From: Roseovarius atlanticus
GTDB taxonomy: Bacteria > Pseudomonadota > Alphaproteobacteria > Rhodobacterales > Rhodobacteraceae
Length of the DNA stretch: 64,000 nt
Direction of reading: 5' to 3'
Assembly: GCF_001441615.1 (NCBI RefSeq)
Contig: NZ_LAXJ01000002.1
Span: 434,001-498,000, forward strand
Positions within the stretch are counted from its first letter, which is position 1; every line of letters begins with the position of its first letter. Below, piece by piece: positions 1-9,577 of this stretch. The position numbers and the translations under genes were made by a program. The notes beneath the pieces are model-generated. The model had not been told where the DNA came from. It did no database searches and worked only from the letters and a program-made list of their open reading frames with translations.

Positions 1-409
1 CGCGATAGCGGCTGAAGTCCACGCCATACGCCATGGCCTGGTCTTGCAAATCGCACTCGCCGCCCTGGTCGCAGATCGGACAGTCCAGCGGGTGATTGAT
101 CAGCAGGAACTCCATCACGCCTTCGCGCGCCTTCTTGACCATCGGGCTGTTGGTGCGCACGACCGGCGGCTGGCCTTCGGGACCAGGCCGCAAGTCGCGC
201 ACCTGCATGGCGCAACTGGCCGCCGGCTTCGGCGGCCCGCCGACAACCTCCACAAGGCACATCCGGCAATTGCCCGCGATCGACAGCCGCTCGTGGTAGC
301 AGAACCGCGGGATCTCGATCCCCACCTGCTCGCAGGCCTGGATCAGGGTCATCGCCCCGTCCACTTCCACTTCCTGATCGTCGATGATGATTTTGCGAAG
401 GTCAGACAT
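1..409 (-). CDS. nuoG: NADH-quinone oxidoreductase subunit G, N-terminal part (runs off the left edge)
   Basis: This is the first 136 codons of the iron-sulfur subunit at the tip of the complex I peripheral arm, which passes electrons from NuoE/F towards NuoB. The [2Fe-2S] ferredoxin-like domain is visible, with cysteines near residues 37, 48, 51 and 66. It is followed by the His-Cys-Cys-Cys region ([14 protein letters not shown]) that binds cluster N5. Translation starts at the ATG at 407-409, six bases after the stop of the preceding DUF5333 gene, so it is the distal known nuo gene of this minus-strand operon. The C-terminal molybdopterin-oxidoreductase-like part lies outside the window. 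Confidence 0.96.
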   Translation of the reverse strand, partial: MSDLRKIIIDDQEVEVDGAMTLIQACEQVGIEIPRFCYHERLSIAGNCRMCLVEVVGGPPKPAASCAMQVRDLRPGPEGQPPVVRTNSPMVKKAREGVMEFLLINHPLDCPICDQGGECDLQDQAMAYGVDFSRYR

Positions 410-415
410 GAATTC

Positions 416-829
416 TCACTTTGCTCTCAGAAGCTGCCCGATCTGGCTGCCGCTCGCCATTTCGGCTTGGCCCAGAACACACAGGCTTGCGGGGTCAAGG
501 TTGCTGGCCCCTTTCGATTTGAAATACGCGTTGCGCCGCTCGCGCATGGCCGCCTTGTTGGCGTCGTTGTTGATATACGCGTCGATCTCGGCCTCGCTGT
601 AGCCGCGCTCCGCCGCCGCCTTTTTCAGCGCGTTGGCATAGGATTGCGCCCGGAACAGCCGCCCGCCGATGCTGCCGCACTCGCGGCGGATCTTGTCCGC
701 CGCCGCAAGATAGAGCAGCCCCTGGTTTATCCCGGCCTCGTCCTTCAGTCCCGCTTGCGCAGGCAGGGCCGCCGCCGTCAGGGCCGCGCCCAGGGCCAGA
801 CCCACGATCTTGCTCGATACACGTTTCAT
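416..829 (-). CDS. DUF5333-type exported protein of the nuo operon
   Basis: This 137-residue protein has a clear signal peptide ending around the AQA motif near residue 25. The mature part is helical and contains two cysteines, one in RRECGSIG and one in ASLCVLGQ. I recognise it as the small protein found beside nuoG in Rhodobacteraceae (DUF5333); its function is not known. I chose the ATG at 827-829 because it gives a proper signal peptide; an upstream in-frame ATG would add 33 residues of low-quality sequence that run through the hairpins at 872-920. The position directly before nuoG suggests co-expression with complex I, perhaps in assembly, but that is inference. Confidence 0.8.
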   Translation of the reverse strand: MKRVSSKIVGLALGAALTAAALPAQAGLKDEAGINQGLLYLAAADKIRRECGSIGGRLFRAQSYANALKKAAAERGYSEAEIDAYINNDANKAAMRERRNAYFKSKGASNLDPASLCVLGQAEMASGSQIGQLLRAK

Positions 830-871
830 ATCTGTCTTCCTCTCACAAGGGCGCCCGGACCATCCGCCGCG

Positions 872-920
872 CCATCTGCTGCGCAGATGGTCCCCAGCGG
901 CGCTGTTATGCAATAACAGC
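872..920. repeat. Two tandem perfect palindromes between nuo accessory genes
   Basis: Two perfect hairpins lie 11 bases apart in the gap 830-950. The first is CCATCTGC-TGC-GCAGATGG (872-890), an 8-bp stem with a 3-base loop. The second is GCTGTTAT-GCA-ATAACAGC (902-920), with the same geometry. Neither is followed by a T run on the minus strand, so ordinary intrinsic termination is not obvious. They may be RNA processing or stabilising structures within the nuo transcript, or copies of a palindromic repeat like those at 11728, 40670 and 55974. Confidence 0.75.
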
Positions 921-950
921 CGGCCCATGCCGTTGATATGAAAGATGATT

Positions 951-1304
951 TTACCACAGAACGCATTTCCCGGTGAAGGTCAGCTTGTTGCCGTTGGGCT
1001 GGACCGTGCCGCGCGGCGCCAGCGGGCTGATGTACCACTCCACCTCCGAGGTGCCGAAATTCTGCACGCAGTACCGCTTGCCCTCGTAGGCCCCCGCCGC
1101 CAGTGCGCCGTCGTAGCCGCGGTTGACCCGCGGCACCGTCACCACGAACCGCTCGCGGTTGTCGCGCGAGGCCGCCTTGGACTTCTGCTTGTAGAATACC
1201 CCGTTGAACGTGATCCGTTCGGTGGTCCGGGCACACCCCGCCACCATCGCACCGGCCATCAGAACCAGCACAAGGGCCTGCGCCCCGCCTTTTATCGTCG
1301 TCAT
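951..1304 (-). CDS. Small lipoprotein in the nuo operon
   Basis: This 117-residue predicted lipoprotein has a hydrophobic leader ending in the lipobox VAGC near residue 24. The mature part is basic and beta-rich, with a central KRYCVQNFGTSEVEWYISP segment and a second cysteine near the C-terminus (GKCVLW). The ATG at 1302-1304 is preferred because it begins a lipoprotein leader; the longer in-frame extension looks like non-coding sequence. No function is recognised. It sits between the DUF3291 gene and DUF5333, all on the nuo strand, and would be anchored in the periplasm or outer membrane. Confidence 0.75.
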   Translation of the reverse strand: MTTIKGGAQALVLVLMAGAMVAGCARTTERITFNGVFYKQKSKAASRDNRERFVVTVPRVNRGYDGALAAGAYEGKRYCVQNFGTSEVEWYISPLAPRGTVQPNGNKLTFTGKCVLW

Positions 1305-1335
1305 CCTGGTCACGCTCTCTGGTCTTCCATTCTTG

Positions 1336-1836
1336 TCATTCCGCCGCCACCGGGGCGCAGCCGCGCGTCCGCCACAGCCGGGCCTCTTTCGCATGGGCCC
1401 AGCCAAAGGCATGGTCGCTGTCGCCCTCAGCCTTCAGATGCTCCAGCCGCGCCAACCCCTCGTCCAGTGTCGGCCGATGCCCCTGCGGCACCCACCACAT
1501 GACGAAATGCATGTCGCCCATCACCTCGAACCATTCGGCCCGGCGTTCATAGAACTGCCGGTGCACCGTGTTCCAGACGAAATTCTCCAAGCTCTCCACG
1601 TCCTCCCAGACGGTCAGGTTGGCCACGAATTGCGCGTCGCCCCCGATAGTGTTCTCGGTGTTGCCCGTGCCCGGCTCGCCCGAGCCTTCCATCATCCACA
1701 CGAACCCCGGCATCCGCTTGCCCATGCCGTTGATCCGGTCGAGCGCCGCCATGAACTCCGCCACACGCGGGTCATCCGTCGGCGCGACCAAGCGCCCGAC
1801 GTTAAGTTGCGCCAAATGATATGTCTCAGGCGTCAT
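1336..1836 (-). CDS. DUF3291 domain-containing protein
   Basis: This 166-residue soluble protein has the DUF3291 pattern: an opening YHLAQLNVGRL, then RINGMGKRMPGFVWMMEGSG, and a later histidine-rich segment, GDMHFVMWWVPQGHRPT. The family is predicted to have a dimeric alpha/beta-barrel fold related to antibiotic-biosynthesis monooxygenases, but I know of no assigned reaction. It lies in the nuo operon 9 bases after the preceding zinc-ribbon gene. Its link to complex I is positional only. Confidence 0.8.
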   Translation of the reverse strand: MTPETYHLAQLNVGRLVAPTDDPRVAEFMAALDRINGMGKRMPGFVWMMEGSGEPGTGNTENTIGGDAQFVANLTVWEDVESLENFVWNTVHRQFYERRAEWFEVMGDMHFVMWWVPQGHRPTLDEGLARLEHLKAEGDSDHAFGWAHAKEARLWRTRGCAPVAAE

Positions 1837-1845
1837 CAGTTAACC

Positions 1846-2061
1846 TCACACCGGGAACTGCCCGGCCAGACGGAAAAGCGCGACCACCGCCCAAAGCACC
1901 AAGAGGCCCAGAAAGACAAAAGTACCCTGCAAAAGCCGTCGCGCCAAAGGGCTAAGCTGCACCTTGTCGATCCCGTGAAACCCGCATTGCTCACAGGGAC
2001 GGCCATAGGGATAAGGCCGCTTGCCGCAAGTCGGGCAGGTATTGGGAATGGTGCGCGCCAC
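1846..2061 (-). CDS. Small zinc-ribbon membrane protein
   Basis: This 71-residue protein carries two Cys pairs at its N-terminus (CPTCG and CEQCG), as in a zinc ribbon, followed by one hydrophobic helix (about residues 46-65). It starts at a GTG (2059-2061); the ATG two bases upstream belongs to a different, implausible frame. It lies between nuoF and the DUF3291 gene with 12-base spacing, so it is probably co-transcribed with nuo. The function is unknown; a small membrane-anchored assembly factor is a guess. Confidence 0.7.
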   Translation of the reverse strand: MARTIPNTCPTCGKRPYPYGRPCEQCGFHGIDKVQLSPLARRLLQGTFVFLGLLVLWAVVALFRLAGQFPV

Positions 2062-2073
2062 ATCCTAACCGCC

Positions 2074-3369
2074 TTACTCTGCCGCCACCGCAGACACCTT
2101 GCCGGTGCGCTGCGCCTTGATGCGGTCCTCGATCTCGTCGCGGAAGTTGCGGATCAGGCCCTGGATCGGCCAGGCCGCCGCATCGCCCAGGGCACAGATC
2201 GTGTGCCCCTCGACCTGCTTGGTCACGTCGAACAGCATGTCGATCTCCTCGACCTCCGCTTCGCCTTTCACCAGCCGGTCCATCACCCGCATCATCCAGC
2301 CCGTACCCTCGCGGCAAGGCGTGCATTGCCCACAGCTTTCGTGCTTGTAGAATTTCGAGAGCCGCCAGATCGCCTTGATGATGTCCGTGCTCTGGTCCAT
2401 CACGATCACCGCCGCGGTGCCCAGGCTCGATCCGACCTCGCGAAGCGCGTCGAAATCCATCACCGCGTCTTTCATTTTCTCCCCGCGCACGCACGGCACG
2501 GATGACCCGCCGGGAATGACCGCCTTCAGGTTGTCCCAGCCGCCTCTGATGCCGCCGCAATGCTTCTCGATCAACTCTTCAAAGCTGATCGACATCGCGT
2601 CCTCGACCACGCAGGGGTTGTTCACATGCCCCGAGATGGCAAAAATCTTGGTGCCCGCGTTGTTGGGCCGCCCGAAGCTCGCAAACCACTCCGGCCCGCG
2701 CCGCAGGATCGTCGGCACCACCGCGATGCTCTCCACGTTGTTCACCGTCGTGGGGCAGCCATAAAGGCCCGCGCCCGCCGGAAACGGCGGCTTCATCCGG
2801 GGCATCCCCTTCTTGCCTTCCAGGCTTTCCAGCAGCGCGGTTTCCTCGCCGCAGATATACGCCCCCGCCCCATGCACCAGATACAGGTCGAAATCGTATC
2901 CCGACTTGCAGGCGTTCTTGCCGATCAGCCCGGCCTCGTAGGCCTCGTCGATGGCCGCCTGCAACGCCTCTTTCTCGCGGATGTACTCGCCACGAATGTA
3001 GATATAGCACGCGTGCGCCTGCATCGCATAGCTGGCGATCAGGCACCCCTCGACCAGCGTGTGCGGATCGTGCCGCATGATCTCGCGGTCCTTGCAGGTG
3101 CCGGGCTCGGATTCGTCGGCATTGACCACCAGATAGGCGGGCCGCCCGTCACTTTCCTTGGGCATGAAGGACCACTTCAGACCGGTCGGGAAGCCCGCGC
3201 CGCCCCGGCCGCGCAGCCCGCTGGCCTTCATCTGTTCGACGATCCACTCGCGCCCGTTTTGCAGGATGGTCTTGGTCCCATCCCAGTGGCCACGCGCCTG
3301 CGCGCCCTTCAGGCTGCGGTCGTGCATCCCGTAGAGATTGGTAAAGATACGATCCTGATCGTCCAGCAT
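2074..3369 (-). CDS. nuoF: NADH-quinone oxidoreductase subunit F
   Basis: This 431-residue subunit takes hydride from NADH onto FMN and passes electrons through cluster N3 at the tip of complex I. The FMN/NADH-binding stretch [16 protein letters not shown] is at residues 51-66, the conserved ESEP at about 86-89, and the [4Fe-4S] N3 ligands at C346, C349, C352 (ESCGQCTPC) and C392. The start is the ATG at 3367-3369 (MLDDQDRIF), which gives the normal family length; an upstream extension of 44 codons overlaps the DUF5337 gene and is not family-like. It is preceded by DUF5337 and followed by the small zinc-ribbon gene. Confidence 0.98.
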   Translation of the reverse strand: MLDDQDRIFTNLYGMHDRSLKGAQARGHWDGTKTILQNGREWIVEQMKASGLRGRGGAGFPTGLKWSFMPKESDGRPAYLVVNADESEPGTCKDREIMRHDPHTLVEGCLIASYAMQAHACYIYIRGEYIREKEALQAAIDEAYEAGLIGKNACKSGYDFDLYLVHGAGAYICGEETALLESLEGKKGMPRMKPPFPAGAGLYGCPTTVNNVESIAVVPTILRRGPEWFASFGRPNNAGTKIFAISGHVNNPCVVEDAMSISFEELIEKHCGGIRGGWDNLKAVIPGGSSVPCVRGEKMKDAVMDFDALREVGSSLGTAAVIVMDQSTDIIKAIWRLSKFYKHESCGQCTPCREGTGWMMRVMDRLVKGEAEVEEIDMLFDVTKQVEGHTICALGDAAAWPIQGLIRNFRDEIEDRIKAQRTGKVSAVAAE

Positions 3370-3379
3370 CAGATAACCC

Positions 3380-3592
3380 CTAGTTTCCCCGGCTGTCGCG
3401 CCAGATTTGATAGATGAGCCAGAAGGCGAAGAGGAACCCCGCCAGCGCCACAAGGTCGAATGCAAGGCGCAGCTCGGTGCTGAACCCTTCCTTCTCGCCA
3501 ATCAGGGTGACCAGCACCCAAAACACGCCGGTGCCGGCAATCACCAGCCCGGCGCGTCGGCCCTTTTTCGGCACTTGGTCGCGATTGCTCAT
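3380..3592 (-). CDS. DUF5337-type two-helix membrane protein
   Basis: This 70-residue protein has a basic N-terminus (about residues 1-14) and two hydrophobic helices (about 15-31 and 45-62). I recognise it as the DUF5337 family that accompanies nuoF in Rhodobacteraceae. No enzymatic motif is visible. It sits 10 bases upstream of nuoF and 13 bases downstream of the helix-hairpin-helix membrane protein, which fits a tightly packed operon. A role in complex I stability or assembly is possible but unproven. Confidence 0.78.
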   Translation of the reverse strand: MSNRDQVPKKGRRAGLVIAGTGVFWVLVTLIGEKEGFSTELRLAFDLVALAGFLFAFWLIYQIWRDSRGN

Positions 3593-3605
3593 GCGCCTCG
3601 CTCAT

Positions 3606-4574
3606 TCAGTAAACGTCGCCCTTGTCCACGCGCTTCGAGAACTCGGTCTCGCCGCCCGCTGCCAGCGTCTTGGCCTGTTCGATCCAGTTGTCGCGGCTCA
3701 CCCGGCCCTTGAACCCCACGAGGTTCGCATCGACCCAGGCCACCTCTTCGTCGGTCCAGTTGGCGATCTGGTCGAAATGGTAGAACCCCATATCGTGCAA
3801 CACGCCTTCCAGCTTCGGCCCGACACCCTTGATTTCCTTGAGGTTGTCGGCCGTGCCGCCGCGCGGGCCGTCCAGGGTGGCAGGCTTGGTGCCCACGTCC
3901 TCTTCGGCCGTGTCCGCGGGTTTGGCCTTGGGCTTGGCGGGGGCCGACTTTGCCTTGGTCTCGGTCTTCTTCGCCTTGGGTGCGGCCTTGGGTGCCGCAT
4001 CCACCTGCGCGCCCGCTTCGGCATCCGTGGTGGCCGAGGTAAAGGTCGGGTCCTGTGCCGTGGCCGCGTCATTGCCGCCCGAATGCGACTCGGCCCGCAT
4101 GGCGACCTTGTCGGTGCCTGCGGCTGCCGCGCTGGTGCTTGCCGCCGCGGCTGTGGTGCCCATGCCGGTGCGCGCGTTCAGCGGATCGGCCTTGTTCGGC
4201 AGAACCGGTTCGGGCGCGGTGCCCACCGGCGGATTGGGCTTGGGCGGATTGGGCACCGGTGCCTTTGGCGCAGGCGTGCCCCGGTCCTTCGGCGCATTCA
4301 CCTTCGGCGGGCCGGAGGGGGTACCGCCACTCGAGGCCGCTGCCGCCGCGCTTCCCTCGGGCATATCCTCCATCTGCCCCAGATCCGCGTTTTCCCCCGT
4401 GCAGAATATCTGCAAGAGAACCAGCGCCATGAACACGCCCATCGCCAGCCCCAGCAGAAGCGCCGCGAATATCCCGACCTTGCCGGTCGCGGCGTAGATC
4501 GCGATGATCCCCGCTCCGACACCGACGCCCAAGCATACCAGCTTGCACTGAGACTTCATTATATCATCGAACAT
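3606..4574 (-). CDS. Membrane-anchored helix-hairpin-helix protein of the nuo operon
   Basis: This 322-residue protein has three parts: two N-terminal hydrophobic segments (about residues 12-30 and 32-58), a long Ala/Pro/Lys-rich low-complexity linker (about 70-220), and a C-terminal module of about 95 residues. That module contains the helix-hairpin-helix motif [18 protein letters not shown] and ends in KGDVY. It closely matches the C-terminus of NuoE, the next gene upstream. Helix-hairpin-helix domains usually bind DNA, but the membrane anchor and nuo setting suggest a protein-protein or structural role here. I know no experimental function. Confidence 0.82.
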   Translation of the reverse strand: MFDDIMKSQCKLVCLGVGVGAGIIAIYAATGKVGIFAALLLGLAMGVFMALVLLQIFCTGENADLGQMEDMPEGSAAAAASSGGTPSGPPKVNAPKDRGTPAPKAPVPNPPKPNPPVGTAPEPVLPNKADPLNARTGMGTTAAAASTSAAAAGTDKVAMRAESHSGGNDAATAQDPTFTSATTDAEAGAQVDAAPKAAPKAKKTETKAKSAPAKPKAKPADTAEEDVGTKPATLDGPRGGTADNLKEIKGVGPKLEGVLHDMGFYHFDQIANWTDEEVAWVDANLVGFKGRVSRDNWIEQAKTLAAGGETEFSKRVDKGDVY

Positions 4575-4603
4575 GGCTCAACTCCCTTTGGCGTGAAGAT
4601 CGT

Positions 4604-5836
4604 CTAGTAGACGTCCCCCTTTTTGACTTTCTTAGAAAATTCCGTCGTCCCGCCATCGGCCAGCGTCTGCGCCTGGGCGACCCAGTCGTCCCGGCTGACC
4701 CGGCCCTTGAAGCCTTCCAGGTTCTGATCCACCCAGGCCACCTCCCGTGGCCCCCATGCGGCGATCTGATCGAAATGGTAAAAGCCCATGGAGTGCAAAA
4801 GCTGTTCCAGCTTCGGCCCCACGCCCTTGATCATCTTCAGGTCGTCCGGCCCGCCCTCGCGGGCGGCGTCCAGCGTCTCGGGCTTGGTGCCCTCATCGAC
4901 GTCCGCCGCCGCGGCCTTCGGCTTGGCCGTCTCGCTCTTGTCCTCGCCCGCGGGCTCGTCCTTGGACACCGGGTTGGCCTTGCTCTTGGCCGGCGCCTCG
5001 GCCTTGGTCGCGCCGGTATCGTCGGCGGGCCGCCCTTCCGAGCGGTCGGGTTTCGGCGCTTGAAGCCCCGGATTGGCCGGCGACTCGTTTATCTTCACCT
5101 TCGGCGGTGCGGGCTGATGGTTGGCGCCATGCTCGCGCCACGGCGCCACCAGCGGCACCTCGCTGCCGTCGATCCGCCTGATCGTGTCGCCCAGATCCAC
5201 CGCGCGCTGCACCGAGCCGTTGTATTTGGTGTGACCCGAATCGAATTCCTTGAGCGTCGTCAGCCCGGCCAGCGGTTCCGACGCATAGCGCCCGTTCTGC
5301 GGCCCCGGCACCGGCACCGTGCCGGCGGCGAACTCGTCGATCATCTCGGCAAAGCGTTCGGCGGTCAGATCCTCGTAGTAATCCTTGCCGATCTGCGCCA
5401 TCGGCGCATTGGCGCAGGCCCCCAGGCACTCCACCTCTTCCCAACTGAACTTGCCATCCGCGCTGACCGTATGCGGCTTGTCGGCGATCTTCTCGCGGCA
5501 GACCCCGATCAGGTCCTCGGCCCCGCAGATCATGCACGACGTCGTGCCGCAGATCTGGAAATGCGCCACGCTGCCCACCGGCGACAGCTGGAACATGAAA
5601 TAGAAGCTGGCCACTTCCAGCGCCCGGATATGCGCCATCTCCAGCATGTCCGCGATATGCTCGATCGCCGGACGGCTCAGCCAGCCCTCCTGCTCCTGCG
5701 CACGCCACAAAAGCGGGATGATCGCGCTCGCTTGGCGGCCTTGCGGGTATTTCGAGATCTGCGCCTCCGCCCACGCCTGGTTGTCCGGCGTGAAGGCAAA
5801 GCTCTCGGGCTGTTCTCTGTGTAGACGTCTCAGCAT
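4604..5836 (-). CDS. nuoE: NADH-quinone oxidoreductase subunit E with helix-hairpin-helix C-terminal extension
   Basis: This 410-residue protein is much longer than a standard NuoE of about 160-240 residues. The N-terminal thioredoxin-like domain has the four ligands of [2Fe-2S] cluster N1a: C96 and C101 (CGTTSC), C137 and C141 (CLGAC). Residues from about 180 on form a Pro/Ala/Lys-rich linker ending in a helix-hairpin-helix module ([18 protein letters not shown]) nearly identical in layout to that of the adjacent membrane protein. The ATG at 5834-5836 shares one base with the TGA of the preceding lipoprotein gene (TGATG), which supports this start over the longer one. Confidence 0.97.
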   Translation of the reverse strand: MLRRLHREQPESFAFTPDNQAWAEAQISKYPQGRQASAIIPLLWRAQEQEGWLSRPAIEHIADMLEMAHIRALEVASFYFMFQLSPVGSVAHFQICGTTSCMICGAEDLIGVCREKIADKPHTVSADGKFSWEEVECLGACANAPMAQIGKDYYEDLTAERFAEMIDEFAAGTVPVPGPQNGRYASEPLAGLTTLKEFDSGHTKYNGSVQRAVDLGDTIRRIDGSEVPLVAPWREHGANHQPAPPKVKINESPANPGLQAPKPDRSEGRPADDTGATKAEAPAKSKANPVSKDEPAGEDKSETAKPKAAAADVDEGTKPETLDAAREGGPDDLKMIKGVGPKLEQLLHSMGFYHFDQIAAWGPREVAWVDQNLEGFKGRVSRDDWVAQAQTLADGGTTEFSKKVKKGDVY

Positions 5837-6126
5837 CAGGCTGCGCACGCTCCTGTCGTCATTCTGATCCCACCGCCCTCAAGGCGCACGGCGCGTTCGG
5901 TCGTCACCATGTAGGCGGCCATCTGGGTCGATTGCTCGCGGGTCAGGCCGGTCTGCAACTCGACCGGCAGATAATCCGCCTCGGTCTTCAGGGTGCAGCC
6001 GATGCTGGCCACCGCGACCTGGAACTTGGCCACGTCCTGCTCGCCCGTCCCCTCGGGCGGCGCGGTGCAGCCTGCGACGATCCCCAATGCCGCAATGGCG
6101 CCCATCAAACCAATCTTGTTCTTCAT
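5836..6126 (-). CDS. Small lipoprotein between nuoD and nuoE
   Basis: This 96-residue predicted lipoprotein has a leader ending in VAGC (cysteine near residue 20). The mature part has one further internal cysteine pair (IGCTLKTE and the C-terminal GACAA) and no recognised domain. Its stop codon overlaps the nuoE start, so translation is probably coupled. It may contribute to envelope-side assembly of the respiratory complex, but nothing in the sequence proves that. The 75-base gap to nuoD holds only a weak 6-bp inverted repeat (CCCTGT / ACAGGG, 6154-6182). Confidence 0.72.
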   Translation of the reverse strand: MKNKIGLMGAIAALGIVAGCTAPPEGTGEQDVAKFQVAVASIGCTLKTEADYLPVELQTGLTREQSTQMAAYMVTTERAVRLEGGGIRMTTGACAA

Positions 6127-6201
6127 CTTGTCGTCTCTCCGAACCTTCGCCGTCCCTGTTCCGGCCTTGTTTTTGTACAGGGAGAATAAATGCCGTCCCG
6201 C

Positions 6202-7440
6202 CTAGCGGTCGATCTCCCCAAAGACCACGTCCATCGTGCCGATGATCGCCGCCACGTCGGCCAGCTGATGCCCGCCCGCGACATGATCCATCGCCTGCAA
6301 ATGCAGGTAGCCCGGCGCGCGCAGCTTGGCGCGGTAGGGCTTGTTGGTGCCGTCCGACACCAGGTAGACGCCGAATTCGCCCTTGGGCGCCTCGACGGCG
6401 CAATACACCTCGCCCTCAGGCACGTGGAACCCTTCGGTGTAAAGCTTGAAGTGATGAATCAGCGCCTCCATCGAGGTCTTCATCTCGCCCCGCTTGGGCG
6501 GCGTGATCTTGCCCCGCGACAGGATATCGCCCTGCCCCTCGGGCGCGCGCAGCTTCTCGATCGCCTGCAGGATGATCGACACCGACTGGCGCATCTCCTC
6601 CATCCGGCACAGGTAGCGGTCATAGCAGTCGCCGTTCTTGCCCACCGGGATCTTGAAGTCGAACTCGTCATAGCATTCATAGGGCTGCGCCCGGCGCAAA
6701 TCCCACGCCATGCCGCTGCCGCGCACCATCACGCCGGAAAAGCCCCAGTCCAGCGCCTCCTGCTGGCTGACCACGCCGATATCGGCGTTGCGCTGCTTGA
6801 AGATGCGGTTCTCCGTCAGCAACCCGTCGATATCGTCCATGAACTTCGGAAACTCGTCCCGCGCCCAGGTCTCGATATCGTCCAAGAGTTCGGGCGGCAG
6901 ATCCTGGTGCACGCCCCCCGGCCGGAAATAGGCCGCGTGCAGACGCGCGCCGCAGGCCCGCTCGTAGAAGATCATCAGCTTCTCGCGTTCCTCGAACCCC
7001 CACAGCGGCGGCGTCAGCGCGCCCACGTCCATCGCCTGCGTCGTGACGTTCAGCAGGTGGTTCAGCACCCGCCCGATCTCCGAGAACAGCACCCGGATCA
7101 GGCTGGCGCGCCGCGGTACCTCGACACCCGTCAGCTTCTCGATGGCCAGGCACCAGGCGTGCTCCTGGTTCATCGGCGCCACGTAATCCAGCCGGTCGAA
7201 ATAGGGCAGGTTCTGCAGGTAGGTCCGGCTTTCCATCAGCTTCTCGGTGCCGCGGTGCAACAGACCGATATGCGGGTCGCACCGCTCGATGATCTCGCCG
7301 TCCAGCTCCAGCACAAGGCGCAGCACGCCATGCGCCGCCGGGTGCTGCGGCCCGAAGTTGATGTTGAAATTGCGGATCTTCTGCTCGCCGGTCTCGGTGT
7401 CGGCAAAGCCCTTGATCAGCGGTTTGGAGCCGTCCATCAT
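6202..7440 (-). CDS. nuoD: NADH-quinone oxidoreductase subunit D
   Basis: This 412-residue subunit is the 49-kDa homologue that forms the quinone-binding cavity together with NuoB. The family signature [18 protein letters not shown] is near residue 25, and [11 protein letters not shown] and the [16 protein letters not shown] region near the C-terminus are intact, ending in DVVFGEIDR as in other NuoD/NDUFS2 proteins. Two adjacent ATGs could serve as start. It follows a 55-codon membrane protein gene and precedes a small lipoprotein in the operon. Its full length matches the family. Confidence 0.98.
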   Translation of the reverse strand: MMDGSKPLIKGFADTETGEQKIRNFNINFGPQHPAAHGVLRLVLELDGEIIERCDPHIGLLHRGTEKLMESRTYLQNLPYFDRLDYVAPMNQEHAWCLAIEKLTGVEVPRRASLIRVLFSEIGRVLNHLLNVTTQAMDVGALTPPLWGFEEREKLMIFYERACGARLHAAYFRPGGVHQDLPPELLDDIETWARDEFPKFMDDIDGLLTENRIFKQRNADIGVVSQQEALDWGFSGVMVRGSGMAWDLRRAQPYECYDEFDFKIPVGKNGDCYDRYLCRMEEMRQSVSIILQAIEKLRAPEGQGDILSRGKITPPKRGEMKTSMEALIHHFKLYTEGFHVPEGEVYCAVEAPKGEFGVYLVSDGTNKPYRAKLRAPGYLHLQAMDHVAGGHQLADVAAIIGTMDVVFGEIDR

Positions 7441-7451
7441 CCTTGGTCTCC

Positions 7452-7619
7452 TTATCCTCTATCGTCCGCGCGGGGGCCGAACGCCATCAGGTACAAAAGC
7501 GCCAGCGCGCCCAGCGGAAAGATCGCCACCAGCGCCCATGGGCTGGCGATGCCGTAGCCCGGCAGCAGCTTCCAGAAGGGAACCACGAACGCCGCCATGA
7601 ACAGTATAACCCAGAACAT
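7452..7619 (-). CDS. Small two-helix membrane protein between nuoC and nuoD
   Basis: This 55-residue protein is almost entirely hydrophobic, with two helices (about residues 1-20 and 25-46) separated by a short loop, and it ends in RADDRG. I chose the ATG at 7617-7619; a longer reading would overlap nuoC with non-family sequence. It sits 26 bases after nuoC and 11 bases before nuoD, which makes it very likely to be translated with them. No family name is recognised. Its conservation in related nuo operons would be the best test of function. Confidence 0.68.
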   Translation of the reverse strand: MFWVILFMAAFVVPFWKLLPGYGIASPWALVAIFPLGALALLYLMAFGPRADDRG

Positions 7620-7645
7620 GTCCGCCGTACCCTCTTCGCTTCGGC

Positions 7646-8257
7646 TCACTTGGCCTTCTCGTCGGTTTTCTCGTCGCCCGGCAGGATGTAATCGGCACCC
7701 TCCCACGGGCTCATGAAGTCGAACTGCCGGTACTCCTGCACCAGCTTCACCGGTTCGTAGACCACCCGCTTCTGCACCTCGTCATAGCGCACCTCGGTAT
7801 AGCCCGTGGTCGGAAAATCCTTGCGCAGCGGGAAGCCGCGAAAGCCGTAATCGGTCAGGATGCGCCGAAGGTCAGGATGGCCGCTGAACAGGATGCCGAA
7901 CATGTCGAACACCTCGCGCTCGAACCAGTTGGCCGACGGGTGCACATCGGTGATCGACGGCACCATGTCCTCTTCGCGCACCGCGACGCGCAGGCGGATG
8001 CGCTGGTTCTGGTACATGCTCAGGAAGTGATACACCACGTCGAACCGCTTGGGCCGGTCCGGGTAATCCACCGCCGTGATGTCCACCAGCGTCGAAAAGC
8101 GGCAGTTGGGATCGGTCTTCAGGAACTCCACCAGCCCCTTGATGCTGTTCAGCGCCGCGGTCATGTTCAGCTCGCCATGATCCACCGACCAGCCGGCCAC
8201 GCAATCGGGCCGGCGGCTTTCGATATGGGTTCCAAGTTCGGTCAGCGCGTCAGTCAT
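7646..8257 (-). CDS. nuoC: NADH-quinone oxidoreductase subunit C
   Basis: This 203-residue protein is the 30-kDa subunit of the peripheral arm. It carries the family signature ([24 protein letters not shown]) around residues 110-134, followed by the PLRKDFP region and the aromatic [12 protein letters not shown] tail. Length and order are normal. NuoC supports docking of NuoD and NuoG and binds no cofactor. It lies 21 bases after nuoB, as expected for a nuoABC block. Confidence 0.98.
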   Translation of the reverse strand: MTDALTELGTHIESRRPDCVAGWSVDHGELNMTAALNSIKGLVEFLKTDPNCRFSTLVDITAVDYPDRPKRFDVVYHFLSMYQNQRIRLRVAVREEDMVPSITDVHPSANWFEREVFDMFGILFSGHPDLRRILTDYGFRGFPLRKDFPTTGYTEVRYDEVQKRVVYEPVKLVQEYRQFDFMSPWEGADYILPGDEKTDEKAK

Positions 8258-8278
8258 CTTGCATCCCCCAAAGGCGCC

Positions 8279-9270
<992 letters not shown>

Positions 9271-9577
9271 GTGTGGCTCCTTTCATGCGCACCGTGTCAT
9301 CGGACGGTCGCGCATAAGATTGGCGAACATACTCGTCAGGGTTTACCCCTGCCCCGGGGCAGGGTCAACCAAGCGACAGGCGTTTTCGCACACGTATCGG
9401 GCGCCGAAAAGCCATTGAATACCACGGTATATCGAAATCCGCGCCCGTGCCTTCGACCGGGCAAATTGACGCGATGGTCCTGTTTGCCCCAAATCCCGGC
9501 AAAATCGCCCGCCCGAATGCGACCGGGCCACGGCCGCGACAGCGACGCCAAGGTCGCGCGCGCGGCCCGCCCCCCCC
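9271..9577. other. Intergenic region upstream of nuoA
   Basis: This 307-base gap lies between the outer-membrane barrel gene (ends at 9578) and nuoA. It holds the nuo ribosome-binding site (9272-9283), the candidate nuo promoter with its palindrome (9340-9368), and no ORF that resembles a protein. Beyond 9400 I see no clear terminator for the barrel gene and no further structure. Confidence 0.7.
9340..9368 (-). promoter_or_regulatory. Candidate nuo promoter with GC-rich palindrome in the spacer
   Basis: On the minus strand TTGACC (9363-9368) and TAAACC (9340-9345) are 17 bases apart, as in a sigma70-type promoter with a good -35 and a weak -10. The spacer is occupied by a perfect 18-bp palindrome, CCCTGCCCCGGGGCAGGG (9347-9364). 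A protein bound there would sit between the polymerase contacts, so repression or MerR-like distortion is conceivable. The promoter call is inference; the palindrome is directly visible. Confidence 0.45.

Noticed and set aside
1836..2063. 75-codon minus-strand frame starting with ATG at 2061-2063
   Set aside because: It overlaps the frame with the two zinc-ribbon Cys pairs and a membrane helix. That GTG-started frame is the credible gene.
6190..7557. 455-codon plus-strand frame opposite nuoD
   Set aside because: It is antisense to nuoD and has no family features.
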